A stretch of 52,057 nucleotides of DNA, from NCBI GenBank assembly GCA_021779195.1, contig JAJYBB010000021.1, positions 1 to 52,057 on the forward strand, given 5' to 3'. Position numbers and translations under genes: made by a program. The notes beneath the pieces are model-generated. The model was not told the DNA's origin and did no database searches. It worked only from the letters and a program-made list of their open reading frames with translations. Positions 1 to 10,800 of the stretch are shown one piece after another (position 1 is the first letter of the stretch; each line of letters begins with the position of its first letter). Source of the DNA: Bacteroidota bacterium (GTDB lineage: Bacteria > Bacteroidota > Bacteroidia > Bacteroidales > Paludibacteraceae).

Positions 1-118
1 AATTGTCGCATTTGCCTTCTGACAAGTGCTCTCTTTTTTTTTGTGTTTATCAATTTTAATCACATGATTTAAAACAAAAAAGAGGTGTTTTACCTCTGTA
101 TTAACAAATTATTTACGT

Positions 119-1684
119 ATGAAAAGATTAACTTTAATTCTTACCCTCGTTTGTTCAGTTTCGTTGTTTGCTCAAAAGCCCGCAATGAATTATCTGATTC
201 AACTTGGAGGAGGTTCGGGTGCAACCTGGACAAAGACATTAGGTGCCAACGATTCAATTGTCGATTTGACGGTGGCTGGTAAAACACTTACGGCATGGCT
301 TGCCGGACGGACTTCATGGACTACGGGAGATCAGGTGTGGATTGCTGCCGGAACTTATACATTTACCTTGCAGTATAACATAGGCTCAGGTCCTTCTTTG
401 GCGACCTCATATCCATCGGCTATCTATGGCGGATTTGCAGGTACCGAAAGTGTAATCGCTGACAGGGCTAAAGGCATAAATCCCTGGAACTATACCAACG
501 AAACCATTCTCGACGGTTCTTCTAGTACAAATGGGATATTCAATGCCGGCAGCGATCGAACGATGACTATCGATGGGTTGACTTTTACGAATTGTACCAA
601 CACCGAAGGTCAGGCAGTGTATCAGCGTCCGAATATGCTGGTACAGAATTGTAAATTTACCAACAATGCTTGTGTGGCGTTGAGGTATTATATATCAGCA
701 GCTTCAAAAACAGCAACCACTTCGCATTGTTATTTTTACAACAATACGAATGCAGTTGCATCTGGTGCTGAAGGCGGGTGTATCATGGCGAATAATGCCA
801 GTTCAGGGGGAATCTACACTGTAGCCAGTTGTGTTTTTGATTCGAATTCGTGCACGGCATCCGGTTCAGGGGCAAGTGCAGGAATCAAAGCCCAGGGAGT
901 GGGAACAACCAAAATAACCAACTGTATTTTTAAAAAAAATAATGCTACTGCCGGAAATTCATCTGCGGTTTCACTAACTGCTGCAACAACCAACCTGATA
1001 AATTCAGTTGCTTACGGAACATCCCTGGCAACGAATAAAACAGCTCTTTATGTTTCAGCAGGAAGTGTCATCAATTGTACGGTCGTGAATAATCTGGGTG
1101 GTGGAGCATATCTCTCAAATACGACATCCTCAACCATCAATCTGATTAATACTGTATTCTGGGGGACGGATGCAAAATCGGGTCAGGTTACTGCGGCTTC
1201 GGGGTGTCTGGGAAATATCACCAACTGTTCTTACAATAGTCTATCCACTAATTTTAGCGGAACAGTAACCAATTCGGTCGATTTAACTACCACTACCACA
1301 GGTTTATTTACCGATTCGACCAATAATAACTGGTCGCTCGCTCCCGGATCAGTGTTAATTGATATGGGAACTTCCACAGGAGCCCCGACGATCGATATTA
1401 ACGGTATTAACCGTCCACAGGGTGCCGGATACGATATTGGAGCATATGAATATTCGTTAACTGCAGTTAACAGTCCATCGGTCGACAGCAAACCGTCCTT
1501 TATCCGTTCAGGAAATCAACTGACTGCCCTGTGGGGCGGAAAAGTTACGGTGTTTGATGTGTCAGGTAAAATACTGATAAACAAACAAATTCATGTCGGA
1601 GACCACATTCGTATGGGGCAAGGGGTGTACATTGTTACCCTTCTAACAGCGACCAATAAGTTAATTCAGAAAGTTGCCTTTTGA
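119..1684 (+). CDS. Secreted right-handed beta-helix protein with T9SS sorting domain
   Basis: 521 aa. Residues 1-18 form a signal peptide ending in LFAQ. The middle is rich in Asn, Thr, Ser and Gly, with repeated short turns such as 'NCKFTNN' and 'NCIFKKNN', typical of right-handed parallel beta-helix proteins. 'GINRPQGAGYDIGAYEY' near residue 430 is the usual closing motif of choice-of-anchor-Q-type helices. The last ~70 residues ('VTVFDVSGKIL', 'GVYIVTL', 'LIQKVAF') form a type A T9SS sorting domain, so the protein should be exported and surface-attached. No catalytic residues can be assigned; many polysaccharide lyases and adhesins share the fold. It lies 158 bp upstream of susC, which has its own promoter candidate, so it may be a separate unit of the same locus. 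A small hairpin (6-bp stem, 81-97) lies in the leader. Confidence 0.8.
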   Translation: MKRLTLILTLVCSVSLFAQKPAMNYLIQLGGGSGATWTKTLGANDSIVDLTVAGKTLTAWLAGRTSWTTGDQVWIAAGTYTFTLQYNIGSGPSLATSYPSAIYGGFAGTESVIADRAKGINPWNYTNETILDGSSSTNGIFNAGSDRTMTIDGLTFTNCTNTEGQAVYQRPNMLVQNCKFTNNACVALRYYISAASKTATTSHCYFYNNTNAVASGAEGGCIMANNASSGGIYTVASCVFDSNSCTASGSGASAGIKAQGVGTTKITNCIFKKNNATAGNSSAVSLTAATTNLINSVAYGTSLATNKTALYVSAGSVINCTVVNNLGGGAYLSNTTSSTINLINTVFWGTDAKSGQVTAASGCLGNITNCSYNSLSTNFSGTVTNSVDLTTTTTGLFTDSTNNNWSLAPGSVLIDMGTSTGAPTIDINGINRPQGAGYDIGAYEYSLTAVNSPSVDSKPSFIRSGNQLTALWGGKVTVFDVSGKILINKQIHVGDHIRMGQGVYIVTLLTATNKLIQKVAF

Positions 1685-1749
1685 ATTCTTTGGTAATCTT
1701 TTAATTTGCTGATTATAAATCTTTTCTGGAGTTTTCGCATGATTTCCTC

Positions 1750-1757
1750 TATCTTTG
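1750..1757 (+). promoter_or_regulatory. Candidate -7 box for the susC operon
   Basis: TATCTTTG matches the Bacteroidota -7 consensus TAnnTTTG and sits 85 bp upstream of the susC ATG, in the gap after the beta-helix gene. A T-rich stretch (1722-1737) lies at roughly the right distance for a -33 element, but no clean TTTG is present. It would drive the SusC-SusD-lipoprotein-lyase run. Confidence 0.45.
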
Positions 1758-1842
1758 TGAACTCCCGAATGGGGTTACTGTATTTATTTTTTTAAAATTA
1801 TTAATCTTCATCTAACCTCAGATGTAAACTTAAATTGATAGA

Positions 1843-4800
1843 ATGAAACGAATCTATTTACGATTTTATTTCCTTGTCATCAGTAGTATGTTATCGGTAA
1901 TGTTGTTCGCGCAGATTTCGGTGACAGGTATTGTTTATGATAGTAAAGGAGAGTCTCTTCCCGGAGTTAGCGTTCTGGTAAAAGGGTTGAGTAAGGGAAC
2001 GATAACTGATTTTAACGGTAAATTTGGTGTCACAGTTCCCAACAACTCGGTACTTGTGTTCTCTTACATCGGTTACGATAAGGTGGAGATGAAGGCCGAT
2101 CGAACAAAACCCATGAGGGTGGTCATGAACGAGAACAATACTTCGCTCAATGAAGTCATGGTCATTGGCTATGGCGATGTGAAGAAAAAAGACCTGACCG
2201 GCTCTGTGGCCAAAGTGGATATGACCGACATGCTGAAAGCACCCGTCCCGAGTTTCGATCAGGCACTTGCCGGACGAATTGCGGGGGTAGATGTAAGTTC
2301 GGATGAAGGAATGCCGGGAGGAACGATGAACATTGTGATTCGGGGAAGCAACTCCATTACCCAGGACAATTCGCCGCTCTACGTTATCGATGGCTTCCCG
2401 AATGATGACCCTTCGGTGGCTTCGTCTATCAACCCAAACGATATTGAATCGATTGATATATTGAAAGATGCTTCGGCAACAGCCATTTACGGGGCACGAG
2501 GTGCCAACGGAGTCATCATTATTACTACCAAAAAGGGGAAAATAGGTGCCCCGACCATCTCTTACGATGGCAGTTATGGCGTTCAGCGGGTGACGCGTAT
2601 TATTCCAATGATGGATGCCTATCAATTTGTTAAACTTCAATCGGAAATTTATACTCCGACTGAAATGAGCGGTTCGTATGGTTATTTTGCTACCTATAAC
2701 GGGAAAACATACACCCTCGATGATTATAAGAACATTCCACAGTACAACTGGCAGGATTTAATTTTTCAGGATGCCCCTCAACAGAGCCATAATATCACGG
2801 TAACCGGAGGGTCGGCAGATGTCCGTTACAATGCATCACTTTCGTATTACGATCAGGATGGGGTCGTTATCCGTTCCAATTACAACCGGATTCAGGGAAG
2901 GGTAGGCGTTAATATTAAACATGACAAACTATCGATCAACCTGAATAATAATTATTCCGTGGGAACGCAAACGGGTTCATCTCCCTCTCAATCCGCCTAC
3001 AGCGGGATGATCAATCTTTTTTACAGTGTGTGGGGATATCGGCCTGTAACCCAACCTGGAGTTAGTATTAACAGCTTGCTCGATGGAAATACCGACCCCG
3101 GAGTCGACCCGCTCAATGATTATCGGTTCAATCCGATTTTGTCCTTACAAAACGAATATAACAAAAACACCACGACCAACAATCAGTACAACGGATTTCT
3201 CGAATATGAGCTAATGAAGGGATTGAAACTCAGAATATCGGGAGGTTACACCCTTCAGAGTGGCCGACACGAAACATTTAATAATTCAAAAACGAGATAT
3301 GGTTCTCCGATTTCCATCGATCACGTTAACGCATCACTTGAAACCTCCGAACGAAAAACCTGGCTCAATGAAAATACGGTGACTTACCAGAATATCTTTA
3401 ATAAGGTACATTCGCTCAATGCGTTGTTGGGATTTACTGCTCAGGCATCTTCCTTCAGCGATTATAGCATGAAGACAAACAACATCCCGAATGAATCGCT
3501 CGGCATGGCAGGCATGTCGCAGGGAACTCCCATTCTCGATTATTCCTATAAGTCTGATTGGAGTCTGATTTCCTATCTGGCAAGAGTTAATTACAATTAT
3601 AAATCGCGTTACTATCTTACGGCCTCTTTCCGTGCCGATGGTTCATCAAAGTTTGGCCCCGAAAACCGTTTCGGATATTTTCCCTCAGCGTCGGCTGCCT
3701 GGAATTTTATGGATGAGCGTTTTTTGAAATCGTTTCGAAATATTTTGAATAATGGTAAACTGCGTCTTAGCTGGGGTCAGATAGGTAACAATCGTTCGGG
3801 AGAATACGATACCTATGCGCAGTTGCAAATACTTCAGGCTGCGATCGGTAACTATAATACCATTACAGGGATTGCTCCCGGCATATATCCATTCAACAAT
3901 GTGGTGCATTCCGATGGTGCTGTACCTACTACACTTGGCAACAAGAGCCTGAAATGGGAGACTACCTCGCAAACCAATGCCGGGGTTGACCTGAGTTTTC
4001 TCGACGACCGTATTGGGGTGACTGTCGATTGGTACAATAAAGTAACTTCCGATTTGCTTCTGCTGGCTACTTTACCACTATCATCGGGATTTGCCAGTGC
4101 CATGAAAAATGTGGGAAAGGTTCAGAATCAGGGCACTGAGTTTACCATCAATACCTTAAATATCAATTCCAAAAGATTTAAATGGACTACTAATTTTAAT
4201 ATATCTTTCAATCGAAATACAGTGATTGGTCTGACCGAAAATCAGGAATCTATGTTGTCCACCGGATATTTTGATCAGGGATTTAATTCTTCTAACTACA
4301 TTGCCAAAATAGGTTATCCAATAGGGATGATGTATGGCTATGTATATCAAGGAACCTATAAACTGAGTGATTTTAATAAAGTGGGTACTGTGTATACCCT
4401 CAAACCGGGCATTCCGCATTACGTATCGGAAAGTAACACCCAACCGGGGATGCCAAAGTATGCCGATCTGAATCATGATGGTGTTATTGATTCTAACGAC
4501 CAGACGATTATCGGTAGTGGAGTTCCCCTGCATATAGGTGGATTTACCAATAATTTTGAATATGCCGGGTTCGATTTGTCGGTATTTTTCCAGTGGTCTT
4601 ATGGTGCCAATATACTTAATGCCAATCGTTTGATGTTCGAGAGTGGCTTCAATAAGCGAAAGGACCTGAATCAGTTTGCATCCTATGACAACCGATGGAC
4701 TTTCGATAATCCGAACAGTGATATCCCGGGTGTATCCAATTCATCGTCCAACTCGGTGTTTTCCAGCAGGGTGATTGAAGATGGTTCGTATCTCAGACTG

Positions 4801-5025
4801 AAAACAGTTTCATTAGGGTATACCTTATCTCCCAAAGTATTGAGAATCCTCAAATTAACCAAGGTTAGAGTATACCTTTCTGCTCAGAATCTTTACACGT
4901 GGACTAAATATAGTGGATACGACCCCGAAGTTTCCGTCAGAAATTCGGCGGTTACTCCGAATCTCGACTTTTCGGCCTACCCGAGGGCGGTTTCTTTAAA
5001 TGGTGGTATTAATGTGACATTTTAA
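1843..5025 (+). CDS. SusC/RagA-family TonB-linked outer membrane transporter
   Basis: 1060 aa, a normal length for SusC. Signal peptide ends around LFAQ (residue 24). Residues 25-105 are a carboxypeptidase-regulatory-like domain ('VTGIVYDSKGESLPGVSV'). The SusC signature 'GYGDVKKKDLTGSV' follows at about 109-122, then the TonB plug ('ALAGRIAGVDV', 'PLYVIDGFP', 'SIDILKDASATAIYGARGANG'). The remainder is a 22-strand-type barrel with Asn/Tyr-rich strands, closing at 'NGGINVTF'. It should import oligosaccharides across the outer membrane using TonB energy, with the SusD lipoprotein 22 bp downstream as lid. Two PL8 lyases and a GH88 hydrolase downstream point to a uronic-acid polymer such as chondroitin or hyaluronan as source; this is inference. 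No anti-sigma-interacting STN domain is visible at the N-terminus. Confidence 0.96.
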   Translation: MKRIYLRFYFLVISSMLSVMLFAQISVTGIVYDSKGESLPGVSVLVKGLSKGTITDFNGKFGVTVPNNSVLVFSYIGYDKVEMKADRTKPMRVVMNENNTSLNEVMVIGYGDVKKKDLTGSVAKVDMTDMLKAPVPSFDQALAGRIAGVDVSSDEGMPGGTMNIVIRGSNSITQDNSPLYVIDGFPNDDPSVASSINPNDIESIDILKDASATAIYGARGANGVIIITTKKGKIGAPTISYDGSYGVQRVTRIIPMMDAYQFVKLQSEIYTPTEMSGSYGYFATYNGKTYTLDDYKNIPQYNWQDLIFQDAPQQSHNITVTGGSADVRYNASLSYYDQDGVVIRSNYNRIQGRVGVNIKHDKLSINLNNNYSVGTQTGSSPSQSAYSGMINLFYSVWGYRPVTQPGVSINSLLDGNTDPGVDPLNDYRFNPILSLQNEYNKNTTTNNQYNGFLEYELMKGLKLRISGGYTLQSGRHETFNNSKTRYGSPISIDHVNASLETSERKTWLNENTVTYQNIFNKVHSLNALLGFTAQASSFSDYSMKTNNIPNESLGMAGMSQGTPILDYSYKSDWSLISYLARVNYNYKSRYYLTASFRADGSSKFGPENRFGYFPSASAAWNFMDERFLKSFRNILNNGKLRLSWGQIGNNRSGEYDTYAQLQILQAAIGNYNTITGIAPGIYPFNNVVHSDGAVPTTLGNKSLKWETTSQTNAGVDLSFLDDRIGVTVDWYNKVTSDLLLLATLPLSSGFASAMKNVGKVQNQGTEFTINTLNINSKRFKWTTNFNISFNRNTVIGLTENQESMLSTGYFDQGFNSSNYIAKIGYPIGMMYGYVYQGTYKLSDFNKVGTVYTLKPGIPHYVSESNTQPGMPKYADLNHDGVIDSNDQTIIGSGVPLHIGGFTNNFEYAGFDLSVFFQWSYGANILNANRLMFESGFNKRKDLNQFASYDNRWTFDNPNSDIPGVSNSSSNSVFSSRVIEDGSYLRLKTVSLGYTLSPKVLRILKLTKVRVYLSAQNLYTWTKYSGYDPEVSVRNSAVTPNLDFSAYPRAVSLNGGINVTF

Positions 5026-5047
5026 TCTACATAAAAAATAATGTAAT

Positions 5048-6781
5048 ATGAAATCAATCAGATATATATTCATACTTATTTCAATAGTGGTGGTTTCGGC
5101 CTGTTCGGATTTTCTGGATAAGGTGCCTTATTCGCTTACTCCCGAGACCTATTTCACTTCCGAAGATCAGTTACAAACCTTCCTCACCGGGGTCTACAGC
5201 CCGCTAATGCAGGAGAACTTTTACGGGAACAACTATTTCCTGACCAACGCCGGGGGCGACGATTTGTCCTTTTATCAGCGCTCGAGTCCTACAAGTGGGT
5301 TGATTTGTAACAATGCCAACAGTAGTAATGCGTCAATCACCACTTTCTGGCGTTTGTTGTACGATGGCATTAACAGAGCCAATATGTTGCTCGAAAATGC
5401 CGACAATAACCCCGCAATTTCGCTCAGCGCACGCAATCGGGTTAAAGCTGAAGCGCTTTTTCTCCGCTCGTTTTACTACTTTAATCTGGTTCAGGGATGG
5501 GGTGATGTACCCATGAGGCTTCATTCCGTGAATTCTCCTAACAACCTCAACCTTCCGCGTACGCCAAAACAACAGGTGTATGATCAGATTATTAAAGATA
5601 TTGTTTCCACAATTCCGTATTTGTACCGTTCTGACTCTTTATCGTATACGGGCAGGATCACACAATCGGGTGCCATGGGCATTCTGGCACGCATTTATTT
5701 GTTTCGTGCCGGCGAAAACTATCGCGATGCAGCGGTGGGCAATCCTTTGACAAATGCTACCGATTCCGTTCTGGCCTATTTTACGCATGCACGCGACTGG
5801 GCTTTTCAGGTTAAAAGCAGTGGGATTCATAGCTTGTGTCCTGTGTATAGTTCAATGTATGCTGATATGTGTCGGGATAAATACAATAGTGCCGGGTATC
5901 GCGAAAGTATCTGGGAAGCCGAGGAAGCCGGTAATCGCTCTACGCCTGATCAGGCGGCCGGACGACTTGGCAATGTCGTTGGGTTTGGAGCCACAAATGA
6001 TTATTCCACGGTAACCAGCCTTCAGGGACTGACCGGAATGGCTAACCCGGGATATAGTTATAAATTTATTTACACATCGACAAAGCTCTATCAGATGTAC
6101 GAATCGGAAGGAGATACGGCACGCGAGAACTGGAATATCGCACCTTATGAATATACTTATGCTTCCGCAGCTCCCAAACAGGTAACCGGAAGGCAATATT
6201 ATTTCGGCAAATTGCCCGCTGGTGTTACTTCAATTCAGGGATATCCCTGCACACAGTTGAGTCAGGCCAGTTCCGATGCGAATCAGACCCGATGCTGTGC
6301 CAAATACCGTCGCGAGTTGGAAGTGGTAACCCCGAAAAATAAGAATTATACGCCTATTAATGCTCCTATTCTCCATTACAGCGATGTGCTTTTGATGATT
6401 GCCGAAGCTGAAAATGAAATCAATCCTGAACCAACGGCGCTGGCTTACGAATGTATTGATGAGGTCAGAAACCGCGCACTTATTTCGCCCCTCACCGGGA
6501 GCAATCTGACAAAAGAAGAATTCCGCGACGCAGTGAAAAAAGAACGGGCTATGGAATTGTGTTTCGAAGGAATACGACGCTGGGATCTGATTCGTTGGGG
6601 TGATTTCTATCAGTCCATGAACAGAATGCCGTCCGATTATGTGAATCAACCCGGATGGGGTGCCAATTACAAATATGCGGCGAATTATTATAATGTCTCT
6701 GTATATTATAATTATTACCCTATTCCCGATCAGGAGATGGCTGTTAATAAGGCGATAGTAAAAAATAATCCTGGCTGGTAA
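5048..6781 (+). CDS. SusD/RagB-family glycan-binding outer membrane lipoprotein
   Basis: 577 aa. Lipobox 'VVVSAC' with Cys at about residue 19, followed by the classic SusD start 'SDFLDKVP'. The N-terminal 'YFTSEDQLQTFLTGVYSPL', the TPR-like helices and the C-terminal block 'KKERAMELCFEGIRRWDLIRWGDF' are diagnostic of SusD/RagB. It sits on the cell surface and caps SusC to capture oligosaccharides. It follows susC by 22 bp, clearly the same transcript. Ligand specificity cannot be read from sequence; context suggests glycosaminoglycan fragments. Confidence 0.96.
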   Translation: MKSIRYIFILISIVVVSACSDFLDKVPYSLTPETYFTSEDQLQTFLTGVYSPLMQENFYGNNYFLTNAGGDDLSFYQRSSPTSGLICNNANSSNASITTFWRLLYDGINRANMLLENADNNPAISLSARNRVKAEALFLRSFYYFNLVQGWGDVPMRLHSVNSPNNLNLPRTPKQQVYDQIIKDIVSTIPYLYRSDSLSYTGRITQSGAMGILARIYLFRAGENYRDAAVGNPLTNATDSVLAYFTHARDWAFQVKSSGIHSLCPVYSSMYADMCRDKYNSAGYRESIWEAEEAGNRSTPDQAAGRLGNVVGFGATNDYSTVTSLQGLTGMANPGYSYKFIYTSTKLYQMYESEGDTARENWNIAPYEYTYASAAPKQVTGRQYYFGKLPAGVTSIQGYPCTQLSQASSDANQTRCCAKYRRELEVVTPKNKNYTPINAPILHYSDVLLMIAEAENEINPEPTALAYECIDEVRNRALISPLTGSNLTKEEFRDAVKKERAMELCFEGIRRWDLIRWGDFYQSMNRMPSDYVNQPGWGANYKYAANYYNVSVYYNYYPIPDQEMAVNKAIVKNNPGW

Positions 6782-6816
6782 TCTGTTTAAAATTAATATG
6801 ATAATAAATTTTGTTT

Positions 6817-7791
6817 ATGAACAAGAATATTTATAGTCTCTTCCTGTTGTTGTTGGTCGTGTTTAGCTCATGTTCCGATCAACTTCATAACCCCGTGGTG
6901 TTCGGCTTTACGGCTACTTCGGACAGTAGCTCTGTCAGCGGAGATACATTGATAGTAAAAAAATCGATACCGGTAAATTTTACCTTCTCGGGAAATGCAG
7001 GGATCATCACTTTTTATAGTGGAGAAGCTGGTCACGAGTATTTCAAACGTTATTTGACGCAAACTCCCGTAACCGATATCGATTCGTGTTACCTGAGCTT
7101 TACCAACCAGCCGCAGTTTGGCAACATTCCCGGAACTCTGAAAGTGTATCTTTCCACCACGTTCCCCGGATTGAATCTTAAAACGAAATCCACCGATTCG
7201 ACGGCTGTAATGAGCGAAAACTGGATCAATCTGAGTGATTCCTGCAATCTGTCGACTACTAATAACATTCAAAATAAGTCAAAGATACTGCTCAGATCGT
7301 ATGTGAATTCTAAAATTACTTTTGCATTTCACTACAAAACTGCCGACAATACCGCTATTCAGCCCACCTGGCAAATTGGCAATTTAAAGGTGATTGTCCG
7401 CGATAAGGAAGGCAGAGTTACCTACTTATCGGCCAATGATCTGGGATTTTGTGCCCTGAATCTGTTTTCAACCACAAACCCTTATTCTGTTGCTGGTGGG
7501 GCAGGAGTTTGGGATTTGACAAATGTGGCTTCGGCCAGTTCAGTGATGAAAATTGTCTTTTCGTCGGCAGGAGCACCCTTGAACGACGACTGGCTTATCT
7601 CTACACCCATGATCGTCACCAAAAGAACGCCCGATACAGGATTTTTTGTCCGCTCGGTTGCCACGTCTGTGAGCAGCTACCAATATTCTTTTAAAACTCC
7701 GGGAGTGTACACAATAGGTTTTCAGGCTATCAATCGGAATTTTGAGTTCACTTCCGAAGCAGGGCAAACTAAAATCATTAAAGTTCAGTAA
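6817..7791 (+). CDS. DUF5017-like surface lipoprotein of the glycan locus
   Basis: The frame opens at a TTG at 6811, but the ATG at 6817 gives the better N-terminus (MNKNIYSLF) with a lipobox 'VVFSSC'. About 324 aa. An Ig/PKD-like stretch follows the lipidated Cys, including 'VNFTFSGNAGIITFYSGEAGHEY', which I recognise from DUF5017-type lipoproteins that follow SusD genes. Such proteins are thought to be surface glycan-binding proteins. The C-terminus ('YSFKTPGVYTIGFQAINRNFEF') resembles a PKD-like beta-sandwich. It starts 36 bp after susD and ends 19 bp before a PL8 lyase, so it is in the operon. Direct glycan binding is inference from position. Confidence 0.8.
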   Translation: MNKNIYSLFLLLLVVFSSCSDQLHNPVVFGFTATSDSSSVSGDTLIVKKSIPVNFTFSGNAGIITFYSGEAGHEYFKRYLTQTPVTDIDSCYLSFTNQPQFGNIPGTLKVYLSTTFPGLNLKTKSTDSTAVMSENWINLSDSCNLSTTNNIQNKSKILLRSYVNSKITFAFHYKTADNTAIQPTWQIGNLKVIVRDKEGRVTYLSANDLGFCALNLFSTTNPYSVAGGAGVWDLTNVASASSVMKIVFSSAGAPLNDDWLISTPMIVTKRTPDTGFFVRSVATSVSSYQYSFKTPGVYTIGFQAINRNFEFTSEAGQTKIIKVQ

Positions 7792-7809
7792 ATAATTATT
7801 GCTAACGGT

Positions 7810-10800
7810 ATGAAAATAAAATGGTTACTGGTTTTGCTTATGACGGCTTTCGGAATAAATGCCGGCGCTCAGACATTTACCTTTGAGGATGCTGTTGTTC
7901 CATCACAATGGACATCATCATCTACAGGTTTGCTGAGCCTGTCCACCGACCATTATAAAGAAGGAGCACAGAGCCTTTGCTGGACAGCCACAGGTCCGAC
8001 CACGCTTACTGCTACTTTTACCAGTTTTATTGCCAGTACCGGAAACAGCGCTTACCTGCAAATTTATTCTCCCCAAATCACTAATGATACCTTGAAAGTT
8101 GAATTTCTGTACAATTCATTAGTTAAAAAAACGGCCGTTTACCTGTTGAATTATCGGGGATGGCACGAATTTAATCGCTTTTATACCGAATATGCTTCAA
8201 CTCTGTCTTCATCGTTGACTTCGGTTCGATTTACACTGAAACCAACTTCTGCGACAACTCAACGAAAGATTTATTTCGATAACGTACAGTTCAATCATCC
8301 GAATGATGCCAGCCGTATCATTGGTAGTCAGTGGGTGTTGGACGGTCGGTATTTCGGGTCCACAGCCGATACCAGTTCACTGTCGTTGTTTGCCAATCCA
8401 GTCGATATTCCCGTTCAAACACCCTCATCCAGTGAACTTTCCGATTTGAATTTGCTTCGTACAATGCTGAAAAGAGTTCCTTCTCCGGGCACATTAACTG
8501 ATTTGGCTGATGCAAAAGCGTATGTTCAGTCGTTGAATATTGTGAGAAATGTAGATGGAACAGTGCATGGAAATGTCTTGGATTGTTCGGAAGCCGCGCT
8601 TACGGATGGTTTTATGATCGATATTGCCCATAAAGTGGAAATTCTTGCCGCGGCATCGCTGTCCGACAGTACTGTGAAAACGCTCTTTCAGAATTTTGTG
8701 GATTATTTGCTCGATCAGGGAATTTCTCAAGGGTGCAATTACCGCACATTCAGCAATTCGTACACGGCCTGCAGGGTTGTTCCGGCCGGGTGGCTCGATG
8801 CTTTGCCTGCCTGTTCCACTGATGAGAAAAATGAAGTGCTGAAACTGGTGAAATGGTTTTCGTTTTACGGAATGTTGTATTATCCTCAAAACAACTATCT
8901 TTCCCATCTGGTGTCGGATGTGATTTACCTTTTTACTCCGCATATGCTGGGCATTGCGCTGAATCAGACCGACGATGCTACGGCAGTAAGGGAATTAAAA
9001 GCGTTCAAACGGTTTATGGACAGAAATACCATGTACGTACCGGGTGGTGGCGATATTCTGAAACCCGACGGAACCGGTTTTCATCATGGCACGCATTACA
9101 ATAATTACATGTATGCCTACAAAACCTGGGTACAGTGTCTTTATTATCTTGATGGAACGCAATTTCAGATTTCGGCCGATTCGTACCGGCGTTTGAAGAA
9201 AGCGATTATTTCTTACTACATCATGGGTACGCAGGACACGGGCGATAACCGCTATTTTGCTAATGCATTGAGTGGGCGGAAACCTTTTGATACGCAGGTG
9301 CAGTTTTCCAAAACCTTGTTTGACAATCTGATCGCCATCGGTGCCGGTATTCTTGGTGCGCAGGACGATAAACTGGCATCGGCTTACAACTATTTTTTTG
9401 AGACCAATAAGTATTCAGCGCCTGCCAAAAGCTACGAAGGCTTTTATGCGTTTAATTACAGTCCAACAGGTATTTTTCGGAAATCAAACTGGGTGGCCAC
9501 CATGCATACGCCAACGACTAATTTTTTTGGTGCTGAAATTTACGACAATACCAACCGCTTCGGACGGTATCAGAGCGATGGTTCGCTCGAGATACTGTAC
9601 AGCGGTTCATTGGCAAACAGTGGATATGCCACATCCAGTGCCGCTTCAGGGGGTTGGGACTGGAATTGTATGCCGGGAGCAACGGTAGTTCAGTATGTTT
9701 CGTGGCAGGAAATGATGCCCTACAAGTCAGTCATTGGTCGTTTCGATCAGAGGACACTATCAAAAAATTTTTCTGGAGCACTCACTATGGACAGTTGTGG
9801 TATGTTTGCCTGTGACTTCGACCAGATCGACACGTGGTCAGGTATCGCTTTTACCCCAACAAATCTGGTGTTCAAAAAATCGATGTATGCTTTCGGTAAC
9901 CTGATTGTCAGTCTGGGCAGTTCAATTGGCTCATCCGGGACTTATAATTCATCAATGATGACCTCAACCAATCTGTTTCAATGCCTGAACCCATCTTCAT
10001 TGGGTAATTTTGTGCTGAATGATAATGTTCTGACTCCCCCATATACTTCTACGGTTTCTACAGCCGTGGATAACTGGTTAGTTTCTCCACAGGGAACCGG
10101 TTATTTTATTCCGAAGGGAAACGACAGACTTGAAATCCGCTTTCAGAATCAATCCACGCCTGTTTATACAGGGGTGGATTATGCTTTGCCGGCTACCACG
10201 GTCATGGCTGCAAAAGCTTATCTGAATCACGGACTAAAACCGAGTTCGAAAAGTTACGTGTTTGTGGCGGTTCCGGGCACAACTCCGGCTCAGATGCAAT
10301 CGCTTGCCAGCCAAATGGCCAATGGAGGAGGCTGTATTTATCAGATTCTGGCTCAAAACAGCAGCTATCATGCCCTTTTGTATAAACCGTTTAACATTAC
10401 CGCCTATACTTTCTTCACGGCAGCTTCCAATTTGGGTTTTGGCATTGTAATGTCGAGTTCGGGCGAAAATCTCTTAATGGATAAATATGACGCTGTTCTC
10501 AACAGGCATTCGTTTGCCATTTGCGACCCAAATCTGCATCCGGTGACCGATGCCACCTATGGCTGGATTGCATCATCCTCGCAGGTGTCTTTAACGCTTG
10601 CCGGCGAATGGGTACCGGTTAATCCGGTGGATGGGGTCGTTTTTTCTGCTCCAGTCAACGGTCAAACTCTGGTAACGGTAACCTTTACTGGTGGAAATGC
10701 GGTGTATTTTTCGTTTAAACCAGCCTCCGAACTGGCCGTAAATCGCCCGGAAATTGATAGCCGCTGGGTAACTGTCTCAAAAAACCGGAACACGCTTCAA

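Noticed and set aside
1891-2640. 249-codon antisense frame inside susC
   Set aside because: Shadow of the SusC reading frame; His/Arg-rich with no family resemblance.
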